The notes under the pieces: generated by a model
The model's database searches: none
What the model was told of the DNA's origin: nothing
The model's input: the letters and a program-made list of their open reading frames with translations, nothing else
In this document: positions 1 through 8,339 of the stretch, piece by piece
Layout: each line of letters opens with the position of its first letter
Numbering within the stretch: the stretch's first letter is position 1
Position numbers and translations under genes: made by a program
DNA from: Limnobacter sp. SAORIC-580
GTDB taxonomy: Bacteria > Pseudomonadota > Gammaproteobacteria > Burkholderiales > Burkholderiaceae_B
NCBI RefSeq assembly: GCF_013004065.1
Contig: NZ_CP053084.1
Span: 1,922,001 to 1,986,000 of the forward strand
DNA: 64,000 nt
Reading direction: 5' to 3'

Positions 1-26
1 CAGCGCGACAGGTTGATTTTTCTCAT
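1..26 (-). CDS. RND efflux permease, first codons only (partial)
   Basis: An ATG at 26-24 overlaps the TGA stop of the adaptor gene (ATGA) and opens a frame reading MRKINLSR to the window edge. Translationally coupled adaptor-permease pairs are the normal arrangement in RND efflux operons, and short N-termini of this kind precede the first membrane helix of such pumps. Only eight codons are visible, so the identity rests on context. Confidence 0.4.
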
Positions 27-1123
27 TTGGAAAGATCGCTTGTTTCAATGAAGCGACGAACCTTTTGGCCTTCGTTCAGAACGTGGGTGCCGGCAGTGAC
101 AATCAACTCGCCATTGTTTAGGCCGTCTTTGACCAGAAAGTCGCTTTCAGAGACGTCATGGGGTTGAACAATCCGTTTGTTGACCACACCTTGCTTTTCA
201 TCGAATACCCAAACAAAAGCACCAGTGTGCTCGGCCACCAGGGCTGAAATTGGAAGCTTGAACGCGGTCGACTTGGCGGCAGTTGAAAACTGCACTGTCG
301 CACTCATTCCAAAACGGGACATTCTGGCTGGGTCGTTGACATCCAGTAACACCGCAAACGTGCGTGTTACCGGGTCTGCCACCGGAGAAACTTCCCGCAC
401 TTTTGCATTCAAAGACTGTTCACCAGACCAAAGCAATACGCGCGCATCCTGACCCGGCTTGATCGCACTGACCCGGCTCTCGGGCACAGCCATGCTGACC
501 TGCACATCATTCTCATCAGCCCACTGGACCACAGCCTGACCTGGCGCCAACACCTGCCCTGCTTCGGCATACACGCTGGAAATAACACCACTGCCCGGAG
601 CACGCAGGTCGCCATATTGCCGCTGATTGGCCTGCGTGCTCAACTGGGCGCGAGCCTGACTCAAACGACTGCCCGCGGCATCGAAGGCCAACTGTCGACG
701 ATCAAGCTCTGCCTGGCTGATAAAATTTTGTTGTTTCAGGGTTTTGGCGCGATCCAGATCGGTTTTCAACTGCGCATGCTCAGTGGCTGCTGCATCAAAT
801 TGCGCCTGGGCCGCCTGCAAGGCAAGGCTCAAATCCCGGGGATCAATTTTTGCAAGTACCTGGCCTTTCGTAACCTTGTCTCCAACATCCACCAGGCGTA
901 CCGTCAATTTCCCGCCCACCTGAAAGCTGAGTTTTGCCTGAAAACGGGGTTCAATTTGCCCGGGAAAACTTTCTTCAAAGGTGCTCCCACCGGCTTGCAG
1001 CTCAATCACACGAACTGGTCGAATGACTTCAGTGGTGTCTATTTCGGGGCGGGAACAAGCGGCAAGCAGGAGTGAGCCCACGGCGGCCCACACAACAGGC
1101 AAAAACAAACGGCTTTTGGACAT
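23..1123 (-). CDS. RND efflux periplasmic adaptor (membrane fusion lipoprotein)
   Basis: This 366-residue protein is the periplasmic adaptor that would join an inner-membrane RND pump to an outer-membrane channel. The N-terminus is a lipoprotein signal with lipobox LLAAC near residues 19-23, so the mature protein is probably anchored by Cys23. A split lipoyl (barrel-sandwich) domain is visible as FQVGGKLTVRLVDVGDKV near residue 67 and LRAPGSGVISSVYAEAGQVL near 173. Between them is an Ala/Gln-rich alpha-helical hairpin (about 100-165), followed by beta-barrel and membrane-proximal parts. The next gene starts inside its stop codon, so it is the first gene of an efflux operon that leaves the window. 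Substrate cannot be predicted from the adaptor. Confidence 0.88.
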   Translation of the reverse strand: MSKSRLFLPVVWAAVGSLLLAACSRPEIDTTEVIRPVRVIELQAGGSTFEESFPGQIEPRFQAKLSFQVGGKLTVRLVDVGDKVTKGQVLAKIDPRDLSLALQAAQAQFDAAATEHAQLKTDLDRAKTLKQQNFISQAELDRRQLAFDAAGSRLSQARAQLSTQANQRQYGDLRAPGSGVISSVYAEAGQVLAPGQAVVQWADENDVQVSMAVPESRVSAIKPGQDARVLLWSGEQSLNAKVREVSPVADPVTRTFAVLLDVNDPARMSRFGMSATVQFSTAAKSTAFKLPISALVAEHTGAFVWVFDEKQGVVNKRIVQPHDVSESDFLVKDGLNNGELIVTAGTHVLNEGQKVRRFIETSDLSK

Positions 1124-1161
1124 GGATCGCTCAGTAGAGTGAATTTATTGTTATCTGCGCA

Positions 1162-1190
1162 ATTGTCGTATCAATCAAACGTCAAGTCAA
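1162..1190 (-). promoter_or_regulatory. Possible sigma-70 promoter of the efflux operon
   Basis: On the minus strand TTGACT (1190-1185) and GACAAT (1167-1162) are 17 bases apart, about 40 bases upstream of the adaptor start. The -10 match is only four of six, so this is a weak call. The 74-base gap to radA holds no other obvious signal. Confidence 0.3.
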
Positions 1191-1197
1191 AATTGAG

Positions 1198-2580
1198 TCA
1201 AAAACAATCCAGCTTGTCTCTCAGCGCAGCAAGTGCCTTCTCAACTCGATCCACACCAATCACTTCAATACCGTCAATGGGCTGCTTGGGTGCGTTGCTG
1301 GCCGGCACAATCGCATGGGTAAAGCCAAGTTTGGCAGCTTCGCGCAGCCTTTCCTGCCCACGCGGTGCCGGGCGCAACTCACCAGACAAGCCGATTTCGC
1401 CAAACACTACCAACTCTTTGGGCAAGCGTTTGTTGCGCAACGAGGACACCATGGCCAAAACAATCGCGAGGTCGGCCGCAGGTTCCGAAATTCGTACGCC
1501 GCCCACCGCATTGATAAAAATATCTTGATCAAAAAACTGAAGGCCCGCATGGCGATGCATCACCGCCAGCAACATGGCCAGGCGATTTTGCTCCAGGCCC
1601 ACTGACAACCTGCGCGGTGAAGGTGAATGCGAGGAATCCACCAAAGCCTGGATTTCAACCAGCAATGGCCTTGCTCCTTCTTGCGTGCACATTACACAGG
1701 AACCAGCCACCCATTCAGCCGTCTGCGACAAAAACAGGGCCGAGGGGTTGTTGACACCTTTCAAACCACGGTCAGTCATGGCAAACACGCCCAGTTCGTT
1801 CACCGCACCAAACCGGTTTTTAAATGCACGCACCAAACGGAATGAAGATTGTGAATCCCCTTCGAAATACAGCACGGTGTCCACAATGTGTTCAAGCACA
1901 CGCGGCCCTGCAAGGGTACCCTCTTTGGTGACGTGGCCCACCAAAATGGTGGTGACCCCCATGGCTTTGGCAAGCCGTGTCAGCTGGCTTGCACATTCGC
2001 GCACCTGGCTGACCGATCCCGGCGCAGCGCTTAACTCGCTGGTGTACAGGGTTTGAATGGAGTCGATAACCAGCACTTGCGGTTTGTGTGTTTCAAGCTG
2101 GGCAACAATTTGCTCCAGCTGAATTTCGGTCAATACATTCAGGTTGGTGTGTTCCAGCCCAAGGCGTTGGGCGCGCAAGGCGATTTGCCCGGCAGATTCC
2201 TCGCCGCTGACATACAAGGCCGATGTGGTTTTGGCCAAGGTGACCATAGACTGCAATAACAAGGTGGATTTACCAATGCCAGGGTCGCCACCCAGCAACA
2301 CCACCATGCCGGGCACCATTCCACCTCCCAGCACACGGTCAAATTCGGGTACACCACTGCTGAAACGTGGATGGTCTTGCGCCTGAATCTCGGAAAGCTT
2401 GATCACACTGCTGCTTTGCGCAGCCAGAGCAGCAAAGCGACTGTGCTTGGGCGGCGCTGCCGTGCTCACGGCCGATTCAACCAGCGTGTTCCAGCTGCTG
2501 CAATCGGTACATTGCCCCTGCCATTTGGCGAACACGGCACCGCATTCAGTGCACTGATATTGACTTTTAATTTTGGCCAA
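1198..2580 (-). CDS. radA: DNA repair protein RadA (Sms)
   Basis: RadA is a RecA-related ATPase that helps branch migration and processing of recombination intermediates. All family parts are visible in 460 residues: an N-terminal C4 zinc finger (CTECG at 10-14 and CTDC at 27-30), Walker A GGDPGIGKSTLL near 96-107, the RadA-specific KNRFG motif near 255, and a C-terminal Lon-protease-like domain that carries VGGVRISEPAADLA. The start codon is TTG at 2580, supported by AAAGGGA about nine bases upstream and by the usual MAK N-terminus of the family. It lies 21 bases after alr on the same strand, so alr-radA are probably co-transcribed. Confidence 0.95.
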   Translation of the reverse strand: MAKIKSQYQCTECGAVFAKWQGQCTDCSSWNTLVESAVSTAAPPKHSRFAALAAQSSSVIKLSEIQAQDHPRFSSGVPEFDRVLGGGMVPGMVVLLGGDPGIGKSTLLLQSMVTLAKTTSALYVSGEESAGQIALRAQRLGLEHTNLNVLTEIQLEQIVAQLETHKPQVLVIDSIQTLYTSELSAAPGSVSQVRECASQLTRLAKAMGVTTILVGHVTKEGTLAGPRVLEHIVDTVLYFEGDSQSSFRLVRAFKNRFGAVNELGVFAMTDRGLKGVNNPSALFLSQTAEWVAGSCVMCTQEGARPLLVEIQALVDSSHSPSPRRLSVGLEQNRLAMLLAVMHRHAGLQFFDQDIFINAVGGVRISEPAADLAIVLAMVSSLRNKRLPKELVVFGEIGLSGELRPAPRGQERLREAAKLGFTHAIVPASNAPKQPIDGIEVIGVDRVEKALAALRDKLDCF

Positions 2581-2601
2581 AACGGCGTGTCCCTTTTAGG
2601 T

Positions 2602-3699
2602 CTAGGCTTTAAAAAATGGCACGCGGGGCGCAATTGCGCACAACAGTTCATAGCCAATGGTGCCGCAACGGTCGGCCACGACATCGACAGGAATGTGCCC
2701 GCCCCACAATTCAACTGTGCTGCCAACATTGGCATTCGGGATTTGGCTGACGTCGATGGTCATCATGTCCATCGACACGCGGCCTGCGACTGGCGCAACA
2801 TGCCCTTCAACATACGTGGGCGTTCCGTCGGGTGCGTGGCGTGGGTAGCCATCGGCATAACCGCAGGCCACCACCGCGATACGCCCGCTGTTGCTCGCTT
2901 CCCAACGCGATCCATAACCCACTCTGTCACCTTGTTTTACCTCTTGAATTGCAATAATTTCGCTGCTGAAAATCATTGCTGGCTTCAGGCCATAGTTGGC
3001 CGCTGCGTCGGGACCAGGGGTGGCGCCATAAATAGCAATGCCAGGGCGGGCAATGTCACCGGCCAACATCGGAAAATTCAAACTACCGGCTGAATTGGCC
3101 AGGCTGCTTTGCCAATGGGCAGGCTTCAGTCCCATCAAGGCTTGATGCTGATGTTGCGCAAAAGGCAAGCGGACCCGCGGCTCCGCTTCATCTGCATTGG
3201 CAAAGTGCGTCATCAAAACTGGTGTGGGCCATTGATGTTTCAGGGTGAACTCATCCAGCCGCTGAATGGCAGCTTGCGCTTGAGCAGACTGAAACCCCAA
3301 GCGATTCATGCCGGTGTTCAACTTCAAGAAAATTCTGGGCTTGTGTGCAGGTGCCTGCTTCGCAAGAACCTCCAGATCATCCAACTGCTTGTGATTGTGG
3401 ACCACCCAATCACAACGTAACTCCAAGGCCTTGAGCAGATCGGCCTGGTCAAAACAGCCTTCGAGTAACACAATTGGCTTGTTCCAACCCAGGTGGCGCA
3501 AGCGGGTCGCGCCCTCAATTTCCAAAATGGCCAAGGCGTCAGCCTCGCGCAGGCCATCAATAATTCTTTCCAAACCATGCCCATAGCCATTGGCTTTCAC
3601 CACTGGCATCACCGCGACATTGCCCAGCAATTCCTTGATTCTATTGATATTGGCAGAGATGGCGGCGGGTCTGACCACTGCACGTATGGGTCGCGGCAT
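2602..3699 (-). CDS. alr: Alanine racemase
   Basis: A PLP-dependent enzyme that interconverts L- and D-alanine for peptidoglycan synthesis in the cytoplasm. The PLP-lysine motif VKANGYGHG lies near residues 34-42. The catalytic tyrosine region VGYGSRW and the C-terminal beta-domain motif RVSMDMMTIDV are present. The length of 365 residues is normal for the family. It is divergent from lplT across a 159-base gap and is followed by radA. No clear Shine-Dalgarno sequence precedes the ATG, but no better start exists because the PLP lysine is so close to the N-terminus. Confidence 0.95.
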   Translation of the reverse strand: MPRPIRAVVRPAAISANINRIKELLGNVAVMPVVKANGYGHGLERIIDGLREADALAILEIEGATRLRHLGWNKPIVLLEGCFDQADLLKALELRCDWVVHNHKQLDDLEVLAKQAPAHKPRIFLKLNTGMNRLGFQSAQAQAAIQRLDEFTLKHQWPTPVLMTHFANADEAEPRVRLPFAQHQHQALMGLKPAHWQSSLANSAGSLNFPMLAGDIARPGIAIYGATPGPDAAANYGLKPAMIFSSEIIAIQEVKQGDRVGYGSRWEASNSGRIAVVACGYADGYPRHAPDGTPTYVEGHVAPVAGRVSMDMMTIDVSQIPNANVGSTVELWGGHIPVDVVADRCGTIGYELLCAIAPRVPFFKA

Positions 3700-3750
3700 G
3701 GGCTGGCAATTGGTGGTTTAGGGGTTGGCTCGAACTTTGTAAAAAAGGCA

Positions 3751-3786
3751 TTGCTTAATACGCGAAGCGTCTGGATATGATATAAC
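3751..3786 (+). promoter_or_regulatory. Possible lplT promoter in the alr-lplT gap
   Basis: The 159-base divergent gap (3700-3858) contains TTGCTT (3751-3756) and TATGAT (3776-3781) with a long 19-base spacer, followed directly by ATAAC. The AT-rich TATGATATAA core could serve transcription in either direction. No matching -35 was found for alr. The evidence is weak. Confidence 0.3.
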
Positions 3787-3858
3787 GCCTCAACACCGTT
3801 GAACGAGCAGCGAAACGGCGAAATCGCACTAAATGGATTTCGCTCAATTCACAGTTGA

Positions 3859-5136
3859 ATGAAACCCGGCTTTTACACCATCATGGCGGCGCAGTTTTTC
3901 TCGTCGCTTGCAGACAACGCACTTTTGATTGCGGCAATCGCATTGCTGTTTCAGATCCAGTCGCCTGACTGGATGACCCCATTGCTGAAGCTGTTCTTCG
4001 TGGTGTCGTACGTGGTGCTGGCCCCCTTCGTTGGCGGGTTTGCAGACACATTGCCCAAAGGCAGGGTCATGCTAATCACCAACTCCATCAAAATTGTGGG
4101 TTGCCTGATGATGTTCTTTGGCGTACACCCCCTGCTTTCTTACGCGGTGGTTGGGTTGGGCGCTGCAGCCTACTCACCCGCCAAATACGGCATCCTGACC
4201 GAGCTTTTGCCACATGACAGGCTTGTAGAAGCCAATGGCTGGATCGAGGGACTCACCGTGCTGTCGATCATTCTGGGCACCGTACTTGGTGGCATATTGA
4301 TTGCGCCAGGCACCAGCCAATACCTGATGCAGCTGCACATTCCAGGCGTGACCGACAATATGGACACGCCTGCTGAAGCTGCCATCTTTGTGATTACTTC
4401 AGGCTATTTGATCGCGGCCATTTTCAACTTCAAGATTCCAGACACAGGCGCTCGCTACGAGCCACAGTTGAATCACCCAATCATCATGACCCGCAAGTTT
4501 TACGGCTGTGTAAAGCAACTGTGGAACGACAAACTGGGACAAATTTCACTTGCTGTCACCACACTGTTCTGGGGTGCTGGGGCCACGCTTCAATTTATCG
4601 TGCTGAAATGGGCTGAAAGTGCCTTGGGCCTGCCTTTGGACAAAGGCGCAATTCTGCAAGGCGTTTGCGCATTTGGCGTGGCGGCCGGTGCCGTGGCCGC
4701 GGCCAAAATGATTCCGCTGAAAAAATCAATGTTGGTGCTGCCCATGGGTATATTAATGGGTATTGTTTGCATGGCCATGGTACTGGTGAACAATCAAGGC
4801 ATGGCCTACCTGCTGATTACCGTGATCGGCGCACTGAGCGGATTTTTCGTAGTACCCATGAATGCTTTACTGCAGCACCGGGGCCATGTGCTGATGAGCG
4901 CTGGCCGATCGATTGCCATTCAAAATTTCAATGAAAATATTTCAGTGCTGACCATGCTTGCCATTTACGCCATCTTGATCAGTTTTGATGTGCATGTGAA
5001 CAATGTGATTCTGATGTTCGGCGGCTTTGTGATGGCCACCATGTTGATGGTGATTCTCTGGCACCGCCGCAACCAGCGCCTGTACAACGTGGAAGCCCGA
5101 ATAGGAGAGGACCGCCCTGTGGGCGTGCCTCTGTGA
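3859..5136 (+). CDS. lplT: Lysophospholipid transporter LplT (MFS)
   Basis: A 425-residue, 12-helix major facilitator that flips lysophospholipids across the inner membrane for re-acylation. The N-terminus MKPGFYTIMAAQFFSSLADN is typical of LplT, as is the MFS loop FVGGFADTLPKGRVMLITN after helix 2. Hydrophobic stretches continue to residue 400. In enterobacteria lplT is joined to the acyltransferase gene aas; here aas is not adjacent, which is common in betaproteobacteria. The gene converges on udg with an 8-base gap and no visible hairpin terminator. Confidence 0.9.
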   Translation: MKPGFYTIMAAQFFSSLADNALLIAAIALLFQIQSPDWMTPLLKLFFVVSYVVLAPFVGGFADTLPKGRVMLITNSIKIVGCLMMFFGVHPLLSYAVVGLGAAAYSPAKYGILTELLPHDRLVEANGWIEGLTVLSIILGTVLGGILIAPGTSQYLMQLHIPGVTDNMDTPAEAAIFVITSGYLIAAIFNFKIPDTGARYEPQLNHPIIMTRKFYGCVKQLWNDKLGQISLAVTTLFWGAGATLQFIVLKWAESALGLPLDKGAILQGVCAFGVAAGAVAAAKMIPLKKSMLVLPMGILMGIVCMAMVLVNNQGMAYLLITVIGALSGFFVVPMNALLQHRGHVLMSAGRSIAIQNFNENISVLTMLAIYAILISFDVHVNNVILMFGGFVMATMLMVILWHRRNQRLYNVEARIGEDRPVGVPL

Positions 5137-5144
5137 CAAACAGC

Positions 5145-5846
5145 TTAAATTAGACCTTGCTGTTTCAACAACAATAAATCGTCCCACGCTTTTAATTTTT
5201 CCTCCGGCCTGCGCAACAGGTACGCTGGGTGGTAAGTAACCACTGCAGGAATATCAAGACCATCCAGGCTCACTTGGTGAACCACACCCCGCAATTCGCC
5301 CACTGGCTTTTTGATGTTCAGAAGGGTTTGAACTGCAAAGCGCCCAACCAGCAACAACACTTTGGGTCCACTGGCCTTGATTTGCTGAACCAGGTAGGGA
5401 GAACATTGTTCAATTTCTGCCTGCTCAGGATTGCGGTTACCCGGTGGGTGGCACTTCACCACATTGGCAATGTAGGTGTTGGTTGTACGGCTTGCGCCAA
5501 TTGCTTTCAGCATGCGGTCCAGCAACTGCCCTGACTTGCCCACAAACGGCAGGCCGGTCGCATCCTCTTCCACGCCTGGCCCTTCTCCCACCACCATCAG
5601 GGGTGCGTGTGGCATGCCATCTGCAAACACGGTTTGCTTGCGTGTTTTGCACAAACCGCATTGTTTGCAGGTGGCTACACTTTCTCGCAACGATTCAAGC
5701 GTGAGTGCTGCGGTCGACATTCCGTCAAACGCCACGCCACTAGGCATCGTGGATGGCTTTGACTCGCTTTCCTGCTTGCGCAGTTCCCAAACAGGGCCTA
5801 TACCCATGGCATTGAACAGATCGGCTTTGCTTCGAGTGCTTGTCAT
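5145..5846 (-). CDS. Type 4 (iron-sulfur) uracil-DNA glycosylase
   Basis: This removes uracil from DNA in base excision repair. It has the family 4 features: Fe-S cysteines CKQCGLCKTR, the catalytic region GEGPGVEEDATGLPFVGKSG, CHPPGNRNPE, and the HPAYLLRRPEEK motif near the C-terminus. The longest frame begins with TTG at 5855, but ATG at 5846 has AGG nine bases upstream, whereas the TTG has no spacing from it. I therefore use 5846 (233 residues). The poorly conserved N-terminal 60 residues are usual for bacterial members fused to a short extension. It is the last gene of the ispD-ispF-tsaB-rimI-udg series. Confidence 0.9.
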   Translation of the reverse strand: MTSTRSKADLFNAMGIGPVWELRKQESESKPSTMPSGVAFDGMSTAALTLESLRESVATCKQCGLCKTRKQTVFADGMPHAPLMVVGEGPGVEEDATGLPFVGKSGQLLDRMLKAIGASRTTNTYIANVVKCHPPGNRNPEQAEIEQCSPYLVQQIKASGPKVLLLVGRFAVQTLLNIKKPVGELRGVVHQVSLDGLDIPAVVTYHPAYLLRRPEEKLKAWDDLLLLKQQGLI

Positions 5847-5851
5847 TCCGG

Positions 5852-6304
5852 TCAACCTGTAAATCGTTTGAACATCACCAAGGCATCTTCACGGCCCAGT
5901 TGAGACGGGTAGTAATTCTTGCGGGCCCCAATCAATTTGAACCCCTCTTTCTCATACAGGTTTTTTGCAGTCACGTTACTGGGCCTGACCTCCAGCAACA
6001 TGCCGGTTGCATTGGCCAGTTTGGCCTGGCCAATGCCCCATTGCAACAAGTGCTTACCGTGCCCCAAACCTTGCAAGTCGGCACGAATAGATATGTTCAG
6101 CAAGTGGTATTCATCCACCACATGCATCATGACAATGTAGCCTGCAAGTTGCTCATCCAACCACATGCAATGCATGTGATAACCCGCCCGCAAAGAGTCC
6201 AGAAAATTCCGGTCTGTCCAGGGAAACTCGTAAATCTGGTTCTCAACCAGAATTACAGCAGGCACATCAGCCTCTGTCATGGGTCGAATACTAAACAGCG
6301 CCAT
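5852..6304 (-). CDS. rimI: Ribosomal protein alanine N-acetyltransferase RimI
   Basis: A 150-residue GNAT acetyltransferase that acetylates the N-terminal alanine of ribosomal protein S18. The acetyl-CoA loop is GLGHGKHLLQWGI, and the C-terminal NLYEKEGFKLIGARKNYY matches RimI closely. Its start lies inside tsaB (14-base overlap), the classical tsaB-rimI pairing. The downstream udg start is within a few bases, so translation is probably coupled along the operon. Confidence 0.92.
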   Translation of the reverse strand: MALFSIRPMTEADVPAVILVENQIYEFPWTDRNFLDSLRAGYHMHCMWLDEQLAGYIVMMHVVDEYHLLNISIRADLQGLGHGKHLLQWGIGQAKLANATGMLLEVRPSNVTAKNLYEKEGFKLIGARKNYYPSQLGREDALVMFKRFTG

Positions 6305-6992
6305 GCTTCAACGCCAATCGTTCAGTGGTGGTTTGGGCGACTTTGTCGCGAACATACAAAGGCTGGCAGTCAAACGGTGCAGCCACTCGACCTGCCAGGA
6401 ATTCCTGCCATGCCAATTGTGCCAGGCGAATTGCGCACACTGCCCCCAGCAACACGTCTGGGCCTGGGTTGTGTAGTTGCGCATACAAATGTGCATCGCA
6501 CACAGCCGGCCCCTGAATTTTCTGCAATTCGTGCATTGCCAACAAATGGGGTGGCTTGACCCATGCTGTGCCCTGTGCAGTTCGCTGAATGCAGGCTGCG
6601 TAAATTTCATGCAAACGTGCATCCATCAAAACCGTGACTGGCAGCTCTTGCTGCCGAGCAGGCAACATGCATTCAAAGCTGCTCAATGGCACCGTGGGCA
6701 CTTGCCAGGCCACAGCCAGGCCTTGGGCAATACCGCAAGCTGTGCGCAGGCTGGTAAAACCACCAGGGCCAATATCTACAGCAATTGCTGCACACTGGGC
6801 AGGCTTTAAATTGCCGAGTTCAAGGTGTTGCTGAATCAAGGGCAATAGTTGGGTAGACTGGCTTTTGTAATCAGTAATTTCAAAGTTGAACAAGTCCGCC
6901 GCATGCGCATTTAATTCAAGAGGCTCAGTGGCTGCAGCCACCTTGGCTACGCCTGAACTGGTGCTAATCGCCAAAATAAAACGGGAAACCAT
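6291..6992 (-). CDS. tsaB: tRNA t6A synthesis protein TsaB
   Basis: TsaB is the non-catalytic partner of TsaD in forming N6-threonylcarbamoyladenosine at position 37 of ANN-decoding tRNAs. The ASKHA-fold N-terminus ILAISTSSG and the motif VDIGPGGFTSLRTACGIAQG are diagnostic. I use ATG at 6992, which shares one base with the ispF stop (TGATG), rather than the preceding GTG. This gives 233 residues. It sits between ispF and rimI in a chain of overlapping genes. Confidence 0.92.
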   Translation of the reverse strand: MVSRFILAISTSSGVAKVAAATEPLELNAHAADLFNFEITDYKSQSTQLLPLIQQHLELGNLKPAQCAAIAVDIGPGGFTSLRTACGIAQGLAVAWQVPTVPLSSFECMLPARQQELPVTVLMDARLHEIYAACIQRTAQGTAWVKPPHLLAMHELQKIQGPAVCDAHLYAQLHNPGPDVLLGAVCAIRLAQLAWQEFLAGRVAAPFDCQPLYVRDKVAQTTTERLALKHGAV

Positions 6993-7486
6993 CACTCGCC
7001 CTTCACCATCAACACCACAGCTTGCGCCTCAATGGCTTCCTTGCGCCCAAGGTAACCCAGTTTTTCGTTGGTTTTGGCTTTGATGTTGACTGCATCCAGT
7101 GGCAAGCCACAAAGGCTGCTCAAACTTGAGTGCATTGCTGCCATGTGGGGGGCAAGTTTTGGGCTTTGGCAAATCAGAGTGGAATCGATATTGATCAAGG
7201 TAAACCCCTTACGCCTGGCTTTTTCGATCACGTTTTTTAACAGCACGCCACTGTCAGCCCCTTCAAACTGGGGGTCAGTATCAGAAAAGTGGGTGCCAAT
7301 ATCGCCCATGGCGCAGGCCCCCAAAATTGCATCAGTAATGGCGTGCAACAGCGCATCTGCATCGGAATGACCCAGCAAACCGAGCTCGGAAGGAATGTGT
7401 ACTCCGCCCAAAATCAGCCGACGCCCTTCGACCAGGCGATGTACGTCATACCCCTGCCCCACTCTCAAGCGGCCAATTTCACTCAT
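6992..7486 (-). CDS. ispF: 2-C-methyl-D-erythritol 2,4-cyclodiphosphate synthase
   Basis: IspF carries out the cyclisation step of the non-mevalonate (MEP) isoprenoid pathway. The metal-binding GYDVHRL near residue 13, the [20 protein letters not shown] stretch and the C-terminal [15 protein letters not shown] are all present. The length of 164 residues is normal. It overlaps ispD by four bases (ATGA), so the two consecutive-pathway enzymes are probably translationally coupled. Confidence 0.97.
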   Translation of the reverse strand: MSEIGRLRVGQGYDVHRLVEGRRLILGGVHIPSELGLLGHSDADALLHAITDAILGACAMGDIGTHFSDTDPQFEGADSGVLLKNVIEKARRKGFTLINIDSTLICQSPKLAPHMAAMHSSLSSLCGLPLDAVNIKAKTNEKLGYLGRKEAIEAQAVVLMVKGE

Positions 7487-8214
7487 TCAAAATTCTCCTG
7501 ATGCAAACCAAGCAATCTGGCCACTGTCCGCAAATCTTCGGCTTGGGTAATTTTCATGTTTTCCACATGCCCCGGAACGATCAGGGGACCAATGCCCAGG
7601 GTTTCAATCGCACTGGCATCGTCGGTTAACTGGGCACCTTTGTACAAGCACTCGGAAATAGCCATGCTAAGCGCCTGCGCCCGAAACATTTGCGGCGTCT
7701 GCGCCGCCCACAAGTGGTCTCTGGGCACCGTGTGTTGAGCAATCACTTCGCCTTCTTGGGCCAAGCTGGTTCTCTTCAAGGTATCCGCCACAGGCACAGC
7801 CAACAACGCGCCCGCAATGTGTTCACTACCTTGGTCAATCAGACTTTTCAAAGCTGCGGCACTTAAACCAGGGCGGGCAGCATCGTGCACCAAAACCCAA
7901 TCGGTTTCACCCACAAGTAAATTTTCAAGCAAATGGTTCAGGCCATTGAGCACGCTATTCACGCGCTCCTGCCCACCCAATGGCAAGCAAGTGACCTGGC
8001 TGTTGCCTCGAAACAGGGCCAGGGCTGTTGAGTCGTCGCTGGCCACCACCACGAACACCTTTTCTACACGCGGGTCGGCCAACAGCGCTTCTACACTGTG
8101 TTCCAGTACAGTTTTTGCGCCCAGCATGGCGTATTGCTTTGGGATACTTCCGCCGAAGCGACGCCCCGCACCACCTGCGGGCACCAAACCAAAGTACTTG
8201 GCAATTCTTGCCAT
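7483..8214 (-). CDS. ispD: 2-C-methyl-D-erythritol 4-phosphate cytidylyltransferase
   Basis: IspD transfers CMP to methylerythritol phosphate in the MEP pathway. The nucleotide-binding N-terminus [18 protein letters not shown] and the VHDAARPGL motif are visible, along with LTDDASAIE near the C-terminus. At 243 residues it is slightly longer than most homologues. It is the first gene of the five-gene operon and has a good promoter candidate immediately upstream. Confidence 0.97.
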   Translation of the reverse strand: MARIAKYFGLVPAGGAGRRFGGSIPKQYAMLGAKTVLEHSVEALLADPRVEKVFVVVASDDSTALALFRGNSQVTCLPLGGQERVNSVLNGLNHLLENLLVGETDWVLVHDAARPGLSAAALKSLIDQGSEHIAGALLAVPVADTLKRTSLAQEGEVIAQHTVPRDHLWAAQTPQMFRAQALSMAISECLYKGAQLTDDASAIETLGIGPLIVPGHVENMKITQAEDLRTVARLLGLHQENFE

Positions 8215-8244
8215 GAAAGCCTGTTCCTATGCGGGCACTTGCCG

Positions 8245-8277
8245 CCGTATAATACGGGCCTTGATTCACCGACCCAA
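8245..8277 (-). promoter_or_regulatory. ispD promoter with shared palindromic -10 (divergent from mfd)
   Basis: Reading the minus strand, TTGGGT (8277-8272) is exactly 17 bases from TATTAT (8254-8249), and transcription would start about 28 bases before ispD. The -10 lies in the hyphenated palindrome CCGTATAATACGG (8245-8257), so the plus strand simultaneously reads a perfect TATAAT (8248-8253) pointing at mfd, though without a convincing -35. The two promoters would exclude each other sterically. Confidence 0.5.
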
Positions 8278-8339
8278 AACCCGAACTTGACGCCCACTGG
8301 AAAACCAGCATGGTTGCAGTATCCAAGCGGGCGAACTTT

